From the NCBI RefSeq assembly GCF_900095695.1, contig NZ_FMIQ01000064.1:35837-99836 (forward strand): DNA of 64,000 bases, given 5' to 3'. Position numbers and translations under genes: made by a program. Origin of the DNA: Hafnia alvei. GTDB taxonomy: Bacteria > Pseudomonadota > Gammaproteobacteria > Enterobacterales > Enterobacteriaceae. Below the pieces are notes generated by a model, which did no database searches, had not been told where the DNA came from, and worked only from the letters and a program-made list of their open reading frames with translations. Positions 55,384-64,000 of this stretch are shown piece after piece; position 1 is the stretch's first letter; the number at the start of each line of letters is the position of its first letter.

Positions 55384-55842
55384 ATGTCTTCTCATGATGA
55401 GTATCTACAGCGCGCGTTAGCGCTGGCGGCGGATAGCGTTGAGCAGGGTGGGCGTCCATTTGGCGCAGTGATTGTGCGTCACGATGAGATTGTTGCCGAG
55501 GCCGTGAACACCATTCATCTCAATGGCGATCCAACGGCGCATGCCGAGCTGAACGGTATTCGTGAGGTTTCTGCTCATCTGGGGAGCGCAGCGCTGCGTG
55601 ACTGTACGGTGTATGCGAGCGGACAGCCTTGCCCTATGTGCCTCAGCGCCATGTATCTGACCGGTGTAAAGGCGGTGTATTTCGCCAACGGCAATCAGGA
55701 TGGGGAAGAGTATAAATTATCGACCGCGGCTATTTATCAGCAACTACAGCTGCCGTTAGAACAACAATCTTTACCGATTCACCATTTGCCACAACCAAAT
55801 GGCCGCAAGCTATATGAACGTTGGGTGCAAAAGCAGTCATGA
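55384..55842 (+). CDS. zinc-dependent nucleoside/guanine deaminase family protein
   Basis: The 152-residue enzyme belongs to the CMP/dCMP-type zinc deaminases (GuaD/TadA group). The zinc and catalytic motifs are HAELNGI (His and the proton-shuttling Glu) and PCPMC (two zinc Cys). GGRPFGAVIVRHDEIVAEAVN is the nucleobase-side block. TadA itself is usually found elsewhere and has an RNA-binding tail not seen here, so a free-base or nucleoside substrate such as guanine is more likely. A GGAGTC ribosome site precedes the ATG. The stop overlaps the MFS transporter gene, which may import or export the substrate. Confidence 0.8.
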   Translation: MSSHDEYLQRALALAADSVEQGGRPFGAVIVRHDEIVAEAVNTIHLNGDPTAHAELNGIREVSAHLGSAALRDCTVYASGQPCPMCLSAMYLTGVKAVYFANGNQDGEEYKLSTAAIYQQLQLPLEQQSLPIHHLPQPNGRKLYERWVQKQS

Positions 55843-57035
55843 GTCAGACACAGAAACAAAGTTTGATGTTGTTAGTTTTGGTGTTAATTGGTCTGAATAT
55901 GCGGCCACTTCTTACCTCTATCGGGCCATTATTGCCGCAGCTGCGTGAAGCGAGCGGCATGAGCTTTACCGCCGTTTCGTTATTAACCGCCTTGCCGGTG
56001 GTAGCGATGGGCGTATTAGCACTGGCGGGAGGCTGGGTCGATCGTCATATCAGTGAACGCAATAGCGTGGCGCTGAGTTTGCTGGCTATTGCCGTCGGTG
56101 CGCTGCTGCGCGAGCTCGCGCCACAAAGCCTCGTGTTGCTAAGCAGCGCACTGCTGGGCGGGATTGGTATCGGGATTATTCAGGCCGTGATGCCTGCGGT
56201 AATTAAACGTTCCTTCCAGCGCCGTATGCCGCTGGTGATGGGATTGTGGTCGGCGGCGCTGATGGGCGGTGGCGGTTTGGGTGCGGCGCTAACGCCGTGG
56301 CTTGCGCAGCACAGCGATGTTTGGCACCGATCTTTGGCTTGGTGGGCATTACCTGCTGTGATTGCGTTAATCGGCTGGTGGCCGCAGAGTAAAACGCTGG
56401 CGCAGCCAATAAAACACGCGGTGTCAGCACAGCCGCTGCGCTTACATATCAGCCCGCGTGCGTGGACGCTGGGTCTCTATTTTGGGCTGATCAATGGCGG
56501 TTACACCAGCCTGATCGCATGGCTGCCGCCCTACTATATGCAGCTGGGCTCCAGCGCACAGTTTAGCGGGAGTTTGCTGGCGTTGATGACGGTTGGGCAG
56601 GCGGTAGGGGCATTAATGTTGCCAATGTTTGCGCGTCGTCAGGATCGACGCATGCTGCTGCTGGCGGCGCTAATGCTACAGCTGATTGGGTTCTGTGGTT
56701 TTATCTGGATGCCTTTGCAGATGTCCGTTCTATGGGCGGTGGTGTGCGGCTTTGGGCTCGGCGGCGCGTTCCCTTTGTGCTTGGTGTTGGCGCTCGATCA
56801 CTCGCCTCAGCCAGCGATTGCGGGGCGTTTGGTGGCCTTCATGCAGGGGATCGGTTTTATTGTGGCAGGCTTGTCGCCATACCTTTCTGGATTGCTGCGT
56901 AGCCTCAGCGGTAACTTCCTGATGGATTGGATATTCCACGCGTTCTTGGTGGTTGGCTTGATGCTGCTGACGCTGCGCTTTGTTCCATCGCGCTATCCGC
57001 AAGAATGGGCTGTGCCCGCGATTAATCGTCATTAA
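55839..57035 (+). CDS. MFS transporter of the CynX/NimT family
   Basis: A 398-residue inner-membrane transporter with about twelve helices, resembling E. coli YeaN (NimT) and CynX. I start it at ATG 55839, which overlaps the deaminase stop (ATGA), rather than 18 bp further upstream. Family features are LIGLNMRPLLTSIGPLLPQLREASGMS and GGIGIGIIQAVMPAVIKRSF. Coupling to the deaminase suggests transport of a nucleobase, cyanate-like or nitroimidazole-like compound. Substrate is unknown. Confidence 0.82.
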   Translation: MSQTQKQSLMLLVLVLIGLNMRPLLTSIGPLLPQLREASGMSFTAVSLLTALPVVAMGVLALAGGWVDRHISERNSVALSLLAIAVGALLRELAPQSLVLLSSALLGGIGIGIIQAVMPAVIKRSFQRRMPLVMGLWSAALMGGGGLGAALTPWLAQHSDVWHRSLAWWALPAVIALIGWWPQSKTLAQPIKHAVSAQPLRLHISPRAWTLGLYFGLINGGYTSLIAWLPPYYMQLGSSAQFSGSLLALMTVGQAVGALMLPMFARRQDRRMLLLAALMLQLIGFCGFIWMPLQMSVLWAVVCGFGLGGAFPLCLVLALDHSPQPAIAGRLVAFMQGIGFIVAGLSPYLSGLLRSLSGNFLMDWIFHAFLVVGLMLLTLRFVPSRYPQEWAVPAINRH

Positions 57036-57073
57036 AAAAACCGCCAGCGTTTAAGGCGCTGGCGGCAGTCTTT
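57034..57073. terminator. bidirectional terminator between the MFS gene and yicI
   Basis: CCGCCAGCG (57041-57049) and CGCTGGCGG (57057-57065) form a perfect 9-bp stem with a seven-A run before and a CAGTC plus T run after. It ends both convergent transcripts. Confidence 0.88.
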
Positions 57074-57089
57074 TTTTAGCAAAGTGATG

Positions 57090-59414
57090 TTATTTGAGCG
57101 TGATCGTCAGGCTGTTAACCCCATCAGCAGGCGTGATGATAACGCCCATTTCCCCCGCATCTACTGCGCTGTTTTCCTGTGTTATCGCTCGATGAATATT
57201 GCGTAAGCATAGGCTCCAACGCTGAGCGGTTCCGGTGCTTGAAACATGCAACTGGTTGCCTTTACGCTGCACGCAAAGCGTAAATTGAGCTTGACCATCA
57301 GCGGCTGGAATGACGGCCTTCGCTTGGGTATTTGCTTCTAAGGCAAACAGGTGGAAACAGGGGCTATCGGCGTAGTCATAATCAGGTTTTTGGCTGTTAT
57401 TACCGATAGCGATCAGGCTGTTAGGGCGTACATATAGCGGCAAACTGTTGAACCCGTGCTGCTCTCGGTGCCAGCCACCGGTGGCTTCTTGGTTGGTATA
57501 GAGATGTGTCCAGCGGCCCGCGGGCAAATAGACGCTGACGTCACCGTTCTCGCTAAACACCGGGGCGACCAGCAGCGAATCCCCCAACATGTATTGGCGA
57601 TCCAGATAATCGCAGCCCGGATCTTCTGGGAATTCCAGCATCATAGCGCGCATCACCGGCGTACCTGTTTTGGCAGCCTGAGCAGAGGCAGCGTAGAGGT
57701 ACGGCATCAGGCGGCATTTCCACTCGGTGAAAAAACGCACCACGTCGCAGGCTTCATCGTCATACGCCCACGGTACGCGGTAGGATTTACTGCCGTGCAG
57801 GCGACTATGGCTAGAGAGCAGGCCAAAGGCGCACCAACGTTTGTAAACGTGCGCCGGTGCCGTATTTTCAAATCCGCCGATGTCGTGGCTCCAGAAGCCA
57901 AAACCAGACAATCCAAGAGATAATCCACCGCGCAGGCTTTCCGCCATTGATTCATAGGTGGCGTAGCAGTCGCCGCCCCAGTGAACCGGAAATTGCTGCG
58001 CGCCGACCGACGCCGAGCGGGCAAATAGCACCGCTTCGTCTTTACCCAATTCTTGCTGCAAGACTTCATACACCAACTTGTTGTAAATAAAGGCGTAATG
58101 GTTATGCATTTTTTGTGGGCATGAACCGTCGTGCCATACCACGTCGGTTGGAATGCGCTCGCCAAAATCGGTTTTAAAGCAGTCAACGCCCATGTGGATT
58201 AAGCGTTTGAGATGCCCTGCATACCAGTCGCAGGCAGCAGGATTGGTGAAATCAACGATGCCCTGTCCCGGCTGCCATTTATCCCATTGCCATACGTCGC
58301 CGTTTGGACGTTTGAGCAGATATCCCTTCTCCATCCCCTGTTTAAACAGCGGTGACTTTTGCCCAATGTAAGGGTTAATCCACACGCATATTTTTAGCCC
58401 GCGCGCTTTCAAACGTTGGAGCATGCCTTCCGGGTCGGGGAAGGTTTCAGGGTCCCATTCGAAATCGCACCACTGAAATGCCTTCATCCAGAAGCAGTCG
58501 AAATGAAATACGTGCAGCGGAAGGTTGCGTTCGGCCATGCCGTCGATAAAGCGGTTAACGGTTTTTTCGTCGTAGTTGGTGGTAAATGAAGTGGTAAGCC
58601 AGAGGCCAAATGACCACGCCGGTGGCAGCGCAGGGCGACCGGTGAGGCGAGTATAACGGTCTAGAACCTGCTTTGGCGTTGGGCCGTCAAAGACTAAATA
58701 TTCTAGATGTTCGCCCTCAACGCTGAATTGCACCTTGGAGACTTTTTCCGAACCCACTTCAAATGAGACACATTCGGGATGATTTACCAATACGCCATAG
58801 CCGCGATTGGTCAGATAGAACGGGATATTTTTATAGGCCTGTTCGGTGCTGGTGCCGCCGTCGCGGTTCCACGTTTCTACGTTTTGCCCATTTTTGACGA
58901 AAGCAGTAAAGCGCTCGCCGAGGCCATATACGGTTTCCCCCACGCCTAAATCGAGGCGTTCATAGAGATACGTTTTGCCATCTTTGGCATTTTGAATGTA
59001 GCCATTGGATTTAGCCACGCTGCCGGTGATGCGCTAGCCGTGACGCAGGAAATCCAGCGCCCAGTTTTCTCCTTTGGTCACCCGAACGCTTAAATCTCCA
59101 CTGTACAGGGCGGCGTAATCATCGGTATTTTCCATCCGAATGGCGTGCTCGGTGGCGTGATATAAAGGGTAGTGCGGCCCACGTTCTATTCGTCCGGTAA
59201 AGTGCGCAATGCGTACACCAATGACTCCCTCCTGTGGAGAGAAAAAGCGCAGCGTAAACAGTGGAGTATCCAGCTGTGCTGAGCGCGCGCTGGCTTCACG
59301 CGGGGCGGCGTAAATGACCATTTCACGGGCGTGCTGCTCGACTTCAAACACATATAACGGGTGGATGAGGTTGAGTCCTTCATGGATGAGCCAATTGCCG
59401 TCACTGATTTTCAT
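57090..59414 (-). pseudogene. yicI: yicI alpha-xylosidase gene interrupted by one in-frame TAG
   Basis: YicI is a GH31 alpha-xylosidase that releases xylose from alpha-xylosides such as isoprimeverose. Read through, this gene encodes about 774 codons (E. coli YicI 772) with full similarity from [20 protein letters not shown] to NSLTITLK. The GH31 motif [12 protein letters not shown] with the nucleophile Asp is intact. Codon 127 is TAG (complement of 59034-59036) where E. coli YicI has Glu in DFLRNGERITGS: a single G-to-T change of GAG would explain it. The frame is unbroken on both sides. It may be a recent nonsense mutation, a sequencing error, or suppressed. An internal GTG at 59018 could restart translation but lacks the N-terminal domain. 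It overlaps yicJ by 14 bp. Confidence 0.85.
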
Positions 59415-60810
59415 GACTTAAATCCTCTGCTGTCTTCATATCTTGAGTAAATTCGTGTTCGTTGCGGCGCACGCCATCGGCCAGCTCTTTTAAAATGCGG
59501 TTGATGAACGGCGTACGCAGGGTATACAGGCGAGCGGCGATAAGCGCGCTCAGGAAGTAGCAGACGGCGGGAACCAGCGTGAACAGGGCGATAATGCTCA
59601 TGATAGTGGCGCTGTTTTGCGTGGCGGCACCCGATTGATATCCCGCGCCAGCTAGCATCCAGCCAATCAGTGCGCCGCCGAGGGCGAGCCCCAGTTTTAA
59701 GACGAACAGGGTGCCCGCAAAGCTAATCCCCGTGAGGCGTTTGCCGCCTTTCCATTCGCCGTAGTCAACGGTATCGGACATCATTACCCATTGGATCGGG
59801 GTGACGAGCTGATGCAATACGCCGATGATAAAGATGAAGATAAACATAGTGATATTGGCGCCAATGGGCACAAAGAACATGGCGACGCTCAAAACGGCAA
59901 GAATGGCGTTGGTCCACCAAAACACGCTGACTTTGCATTTCCAATCGGTCAGCGGTTTAGCCGCAGCGCTGCCAAACAAATTGCCCACGCAATAGGTGGT
60001 GAGGAACCAAGTAAACACCAGCGGATTACCGAGGATATAGGTGACGTAGTACATCATGGCGCCGCCGCGGACCGAGACGGCCAAGATATTCAGGATGGTG
60101 AGTAGGCCAACGATGCGCCATTGGTCGTTGCGAATGATATCGCGCAGATCTTCACGCATGCTGCCCTGCGTTGTTCCTTCATCGCTGATGCGTTCTTTGG
60201 TGGTGGCAAAGCAAATAGCCAGCATGATGACGGCAACTAAAGCGAGTACTGCAATACCGCCTTTAAAGCCGAACGCTTGATCGCCTTTACCAATAAAACT
60301 GACCAGCGGCATCATGAGAACGGTGCTTAACATACCGCCCGCGGTGGCCAATACGAAACGGTAGGATTGTAGAGAAATGCGTTGGGTTGGATCGGCCGTA
60401 ATTACGCCGCCTAACGCACAGTATGGGATGTTGACGACGGTATACATCAGCGTCAGCAAGGTGTAAGTGATAGCGGTATAAACCATTTTACCGGTTAGGC
60501 TGAGTTCCGGCGTGCTGTAGGCAAATATGCACACGATGCCAAAGGGGATCGCGGCAAACAGCACATAAGGCCGGAATTTACCCCAGCGGGTACGGGTACG
60601 GTCAGCGACTAGCCCCATGATAGGGTCGGAAATCGCATCGAGCGCACGCGCTAGCAGGAACATAGTGCCGACGAAGCCCGCGGGAATACCAAAAATATCC
60701 GTATAAAAAAACATCATGTATAACATGACATTATCAAAAACAATATGGCTTGCGGCATCGCCGAGGCCATAGCCGATTTTTTCTTGTTTTGACAGAATGT
60801 GGCTGCTCAT
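59401..60810 (-). CDS. yicJ: YicJ, GPH-family xyloside transporter
   Basis: YicJ is a glycoside-pentoside-hexuronide:cation symporter thought to import the alpha-xylosides cut by YicI. I start it at the ATG whose complement is at 60808-60810 (469 residues; E. coli 460), preceded by AGAGGGAC; a start 24 bp upstream lacks a ribosome site. The family block [42 protein letters not shown] and [24 protein letters not shown] are near-identical to E. coli. Twelve helices are expected. It precedes yicI in the same operon. With yicI broken it may have lost its purpose. Confidence 0.93.
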   Translation of the reverse strand: MSSHILSKQEKIGYGLGDAASHIVFDNVMLYMMFFYTDIFGIPAGFVGTMFLLARALDAISDPIMGLVADRTRTRWGKFRPYVLFAAIPFGIVCIFAYSTPELSLTGKMVYTAITYTLLTLMYTVVNIPYCALGGVITADPTQRISLQSYRFVLATAGGMLSTVLMMPLVSFIGKGDQAFGFKGGIAVLALVAVIMLAICFATTKERISDEGTTQGSMREDLRDIIRNDQWRIVGLLTILNILAVSVRGGAMMYYVTYILGNPLVFTWFLTTYCVGNLFGSAAAKPLTDWKCKVSVFWWTNAILAVLSVAMFFVPIGANITMFIFIFIIGVLHQLVTPIQWVMMSDTVDYGEWKGGKRLTGISFAGTLFVLKLGLALGGALIGWMLAGAGYQSGAATQNSATIMSIIALFTLVPAVCYFLSALIAARLYTLRTPFINRILKELADGVRRNEHEFTQDMKTAEDLSHENQ

Positions 60811-61001
60811 ATGTCCCTCTGAAAGCGTTCGCATCGTGGATTCGATACGCCATTCTTAGGGCAAGGATAAGCTGCTAACCATTGTGTTTTTTTATTCTGA
60901 AATTATGTTTTGTGTTTTATGTGATCGGGATAACCCGTTTTAAAATAAAATAATTAGATGGGAGAATATGGCGCAACAAATATATCTGTCACGCCTATTT
61001 A

Positions 61002-61577
61002 TTAGGCGTGTGTTCGCCAGAAATCGTAATAGATATGGTCTACCTGAAAATCAATATTGCTTGCGTCACCGGTGAGTTTCCAGCCGAGGTGGAAAGCAAA
61101 ATCAAAAGCAACACCAAGCCCTTTTCCACTGAGCAGATTGCCATCTTCAACAATTTTTTCGTCCACGTAGATGCCGTCTTTAACATCCTGATGCAGATCG
61201 CCTGAGCAAGTATAGCGGCGGCCATTGAGAAGATTATTTCCCCCCAAAACGCGCGCAGCAGCAGAGCAGATAGGGCAAATCCATTTTCCTGCGGCGTCAT
61301 GACGGCGAATAAACTCCACAACCAGCGGATTAGCAGCCAGATTTACCGTCCCTTCAGGCCCGCCAGGAATAACGACGGCGTCAAAGGTTTCATCCATGCT
61401 GCGTTCGAGAAGTGCATCGGCAAACATGCGGATGTTGTGATAGCTGGTGAGCTCCAACATATCCTGACAGGCCAAGGTGGTTACGTGGATGTCCAGACGG
61501 CGCAAAACGTCGATGGTCATGATCGCTTCTGCTTCTTCAAACCCTTTCGCCAGTAGTACAGCGACTTTCTTAGACAT
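61002..61577 (-). CDS. DJ-1/PfpI family protein
   Basis: The 191-residue protein is of the DJ-1/ThiJ/PfpI superfamily. It has the nucleophile-elbow Cys104 in [16 protein letters not shown], the conserved acidic residue in AKGFEEAEA (Glu14) and [10 protein letters not shown]. The tail with [17 protein letters not shown] is like YajL/DJ-1. Members are linked to glyoxal or redox stress, but the exact activity is debated. A hairpin (CACGCCTA 60990-60997, TAGGCGTG 61003-61010) spans its stop codon. It stands alone between yicJ and selC. Confidence 0.82.
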   Translation of the reverse strand: MSKKVAVLLAKGFEEAEAIMTIDVLRRLDIHVTTLACQDMLELTSYHNIRMFADALLERSMDETFDAVVIPGGPEGTVNLAANPLVVEFIRRHDAAGKWICPICSAAARVLGGNNLLNGRRYTCSGDLHQDVKDGIYVDEKIVEDGNLLSGKGLGVAFDFAFHLGWKLTGDASNIDFQVDHIYYDFWRTHA

Positions 61578-61751
61578 GGTATCTCCCTGTAAATAAGGTG
61601 ATGGCTATTTATGCAGCAAAGGGTACCAAACTTGTGTTGATTAAAATAAAACGTTGTTTTATTTATGAAGAAGACATCGCGAAACTGGGATTTTCCGCTT
61701 AGCACGTAGGGTTTTTCAGGGTATAATCGCCGACTCTTCAGATCTCCCAAT

Positions 61752-61846
61752 GGAAGATCATCGTCCCCGGTGGGGCGGCTGGACTTCAAATCCAGTTGGG
61801 GCCGCCAGCGGTCCCGGGCAGGTTCGACTCCTGTGATCTTCCGCCA
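61752..61846 (+). tRNA. selC: tRNA-Sec (selC)
   Basis: This 95-base gene matches E. coli selC almost throughout: GGAAGATC at the start, the long acceptor arm, anticodon TCA in GGACTTCAAATCC, the large variable arm (GGGGCCGCCAGCGGTCCC), the T arm GGTTCGACTCC and an encoded 3' CCA. It inserts selenocysteine at UGA. Its 3' end is a classical integration site, and an integrase follows 0.6 kb downstream. Confidence 0.97.
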
Positions 61847-61952
61847 TTCGAGCTCTTCTGAGGTTTCCAAGCGTCAACTAAACCCCCGTTAACCCCTTTT
61901 ATATCAAGAGTTCATTGTATTCGGAAGTCAATAGGTGTCTACTGGTATCAAT

Positions 61953-61979
61953 ATGCCCCTGGGGGCACTATTGGGCATA
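61953..61979. promoter_or_regulatory. nested inverted repeats upstream of the integrase genes
   Basis: TATGCCC and GGGCATA form outer arms (61953-61979), and TGCCCC/GGGGCA form an inner palindrome at 61954-61967. They lie between selC and the first island gene and may bind integrase, excisionase or a repressor. Function is inferred from position only. Confidence 0.4.
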
Positions 61980-62002
61980 CCGACCACTGTGGGTAAAACC
62001 AC

Positions 62003-62455
62003 ATGCCACCAAAACAGCTAAAAACCATTAATAATCAAATAATAGTAGCACTTGATGCCCGTACTAAACCCTACAAGTTTGCTATTGGTAGGGGGCTTTA
62101 TTTGCTTGTGAAGCCCACAGGCTCAAAATACTGGCGTTTGAAGTACCGCCTAGACGGGAAAGAGAAGAGCATGGCGTTCGGAACATTCCCTTCTGTCACG
62201 ATTAGTGAAGCCATCATGTTAAGGGAAGAGGCCAAAGCGAAGCTCAAAGATGGTTACGATCCTGCGATTGATAAAACTCTAGAGAGAGAACAACGTCGCC
62301 AGGAACGGGCCAAACAAGCTTTCCAGCTTTCACTCACTGAATCTGGTGGGCTGGTTATCAAAACAACTAAGCAAACCCTATCGCTTACGCCGGAACAAAC
62401 TCAGGCCGTCAAAGCATTCTTGCTTTCAGGAGGAAACAACGATGCCATTAACTGA
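62003..62455 (+). CDS. integrase arm-type DNA-binding domain protein
   Basis: The 150-residue protein contains the N-terminal arm-binding domain of P4-type integrases (GRGLYLLVKPTGSKYWRLKYRLDGKEKSMAFGTFPSVTISEA). It parallels GGLYVEVATNGSRYWRMKYRVAGKEKRLAFGVYPDVSLADA in the integrase just downstream. No catalytic domain follows; residues 95-150 are a charged, Gln-rich tail. It overlaps the integrase start by 14 bp. It could compete for arm sites, help excision, or regulate the integrase. No strong ribosome site is seen. Confidence 0.65.
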   Translation: MPPKQLKTINNQIIVALDARTKPYKFAIGRGLYLLVKPTGSKYWRLKYRLDGKEKSMAFGTFPSVTISEAIMLREEAKAKLKDGYDPAIDKTLEREQRRQERAKQAFQLSLTESGGLVIKTTKQTLSLTPEQTQAVKAFLLSGGNNDAIN

Positions 62456-63656
62456 TGCAAAAGTTCGGGCATTAAAGCCCAGAGATAAGCCGTACCGCTT
62501 AGGTGATGCGGGGGGGTTATACGTTGAAGTGGCAACGAACGGATCGCGTTACTGGCGCATGAAATACCGAGTTGCCGGTAAAGAGAAGCGTCTTGCCTTT
62601 GGTGTTTACCCCGATGTTTCACTGGCAGATGCGCGTGAAAAGCGAGATGCAGCCAAAAAGATCCTAGCGGCAGGCGGTGACCCTAGTGAAACTAAAAAGG
62701 CCGAGAAGCTCGCTCAGAAGCTGAATGTGGAAAATACCTTTGAAGCCATTGCTCGCGAGTGGCACCAGGCTAAAGCCGACCGCTGGTCACTGCGCTATCG
62801 TGATGAAATCATTGATACCTTCGAGAAAGACATCTTCCCTTATATTGGCAAGCGGCCTATTGCCGATCTCAAGCCTATGGAGTTACTGGAAGCATTGCGT
62901 AAAATGGAGAAGCGTGGGGCACTGGAGAAAATGCGTAAGGTTCGCCAACGCTGCGGAGAAGTCTTTCGTTTTGCGATTATCACCGGCAGAGCTAATTACA
63001 ATCCGGCACCCGATCTCGCTAGTGCTTTGGCAACGCCGAAGAAGGAACACTTTCCCTTCCTGACGGCTCAGGAACTGCCCTATTTCCTTCAAGACCTATC
63101 AGGTTACACTGGTAGTGTCATTACCAAAACCGCAACCAAGATCATCATGCTGACTGGCGTAAGAACCCAGGAACTGAGATTTGCGCGTTGGCAGGATATC
63201 GACTTTGATAAGGGAGTGTGGAGCATCCCGCCTGAAGTGATGAAAATGAAGCGACCGCATGTCGTTCCATTATCAACGCAGGTTATCGAGCTGTTCAGCT
63301 CTCTCAAGCCAATTACTGGCGGCTATCCCTTGGTTTTCATTGGACGAAACGATCAGCGTAAGCCAATCAGCAAGGAAAGCGTGAACCAGGTCATCGAACT
63401 GTTGGGTTACAAGGGGCGGCTGACTGGCCACGGTTTCCGCCACACTATGAGCACCATCCTGCATGAGCAAGGCTATAACTCGGCCTGGATTGAAACACAA
63501 CTGGCCCATGTAGATAAGAACAGCATCCGCGGTACCTACAACCATGCGAAGTATCTGGATGGACGGCGTGAGATGCTGCAGTGGTATGCCGACTATATGG
63601 ATAACCTGGAGCATGATGGGAATGTGGTGCATGGGGAGTTTGGGTGCCGTGCTTAG
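62442..63656 (+). CDS. P4-type tyrosine integrase of a selC island
   Basis: This 404-residue site-specific recombinase carries out integration at selC. I start it at ATG 62442, preceded by the strong AGGAGGAAAC; a start 96 bp upstream is only open frame. Arm-binding domain is residues ~1-90, core-binding ~95-190, catalytic ~200-400. Catalytic residues are visible: Arg241 in TGVRTQEL, His330 and Arg333 in HGFRHTM, His356 in LAHVDKN and Tyr366 in GTYNHAKYL. It looks intact and may still move the island that extends beyond the window. Confidence 0.93.
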   Translation: MPLTDAKVRALKPRDKPYRLGDAGGLYVEVATNGSRYWRMKYRVAGKEKRLAFGVYPDVSLADAREKRDAAKKILAAGGDPSETKKAEKLAQKLNVENTFEAIAREWHQAKADRWSLRYRDEIIDTFEKDIFPYIGKRPIADLKPMELLEALRKMEKRGALEKMRKVRQRCGEVFRFAIITGRANYNPAPDLASALATPKKEHFPFLTAQELPYFLQDLSGYTGSVITKTATKIIMLTGVRTQELRFARWQDIDFDKGVWSIPPEVMKMKRPHVVPLSTQVIELFSSLKPITGGYPLVFIGRNDQRKPISKESVNQVIELLGYKGRLTGHGFRHTMSTILHEQGYNSAWIETQLAHVDKNSIRGTYNHAKYLDGRREMLQWYADYMDNLEHDGNVVHGEFGCRA

Positions 63657-63805
63657 GCTGACGTGGTTTTTTATAGGGAGCGGCAGTGCTAGCATTAATG
63701 CTGGTGCTGCTGGTTTTCGTGAACACTTATTTTTTTGTTTGGTTTTGATGAGATAGGAGTTTAGTCGAGCTTTATCGACATATCATAATCCTTCGAAACC
63801 GATGT

Positions 63806-64000
63806 CTGCGGGTATGGTGTAGTTCATTGATTGAATCGGGATTGTGGTTGAGGGATGCAGTGGAACGGCAGATGAGTCATCAAGAACGTAATGGCATAAG
63901 TGCAGCTTATATTCATAAAGCGGAATTTCTGGATGAACGCAGGTTGATGCTGCAATGGTGGGCGTACTACTTGGATGCGAACCTTGAAGGTTATGTAATG
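63806..64000 (+). pseudogene. C-terminal remnant of a second P4-type integrase
   Basis: Read in the frame of 63806, the sequence gives SSLIESGLWLRDAVERQMSH, then NGISAAYIHKAEFLDERRLMLQWWAYYLDANLEG. This is the ending of P4-type integrases (compare ESGLWNPDAIERQLAH and ...AEYLDERRKMMQWWADYLD). The catalytic Tyr is present (AAYIHKAE) but no start or upstream domains are found between 63657 and 63806. It continues past the window end. It marks an earlier integration event. Confidence 0.7.

Noticed and set aside
59034..59036. Possible link between the in-frame stop in yicI and the nearby selenocysteine tRNA gene
   Set aside because: selC reads UGA, while the codon is UAG, and YicI is not a selenoprotein. 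The closeness is chance.

Overview
The window reads as chromosomal DNA of an enterobacterium (Enterobacterales). XylR, XylE, XylA, XylB, MetJ, MetB, MetL, YicI and YicJ all match the E. coli proteins closely from memory. Base composition is moderate and selC is an ordinary enterobacterial tRNA-Sec gene. A Hafnia-like host is my best guess from the gene content, but the genus is inference.

Layout. (1) About 0.2-6.6 kb holds a small orphan gene and a D-xylose locus: xylR and xylE on the minus strand, divergent from xylAB. The XylE symporter lies where E. coli K-12 has the XylFGH ABC transporter. (2) A 397-bp terminal-inverted-repeat element, copy A, lies at 6634-7030. (3) Positions 7075-49024 hold a complete second (lateral, Flag-2 type) flagellar system in three blocks: flhAB-fliRQPNM on the minus strand; lafK-fliEFGHIJ followed by a cargo block on the plus strand; then flgNMA on the minus strand and flgBCDEFGHIJKL-lafW, two tandem flagellin genes and fliDSTKLA-motAB on the plus strand. 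No chemotaxis genes and no flhDC are present. The regulators are LafK (sigma-54 activator), FliA/LafS (sigma-28), FlgM (anti-sigma) and a ToxR-like membrane regulator (LafZ-like) with a FidL-like partner. Two near-perfect sigma-54 promoters precede flgB and fliD. A shared TTAA-N16-GTCG motif precedes flgM and both flagellin genes. (4) Positions 49.1-54.6 kb hold metF, metJ, metB and metL with tandem MetJ boxes, in an order unlike E. coli. (5) A second copy of the element (54775-55238) is followed by a deaminase/MFS gene pair, a yicI alpha-xylosidase gene broken by one in-frame TAG, yicJ and a DJ-1/PfpI protein. (6) The window ends at selC with the start of an integrated island: an arm-domain protein, a P4-type integrase and a second, decayed integrase.

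The most interesting parts are the cargo block between fliJ and flgN and the two copies of the long element. The cargo has a two-domain glycosyltransferase, a shortened FliB-like protein, and four overlapping AT-rich genes: a TagF-like polyol-phosphate transferase, a methyltransferase, an HAD phosphatase and a nucleotidyltransferase. It looks like an undescribed flagellin-decoration pathway. The long element has hairpins that differ between the copies by compensatory changes. A family of short GC-rich palindromic repeats also sits directly behind five stop codons.
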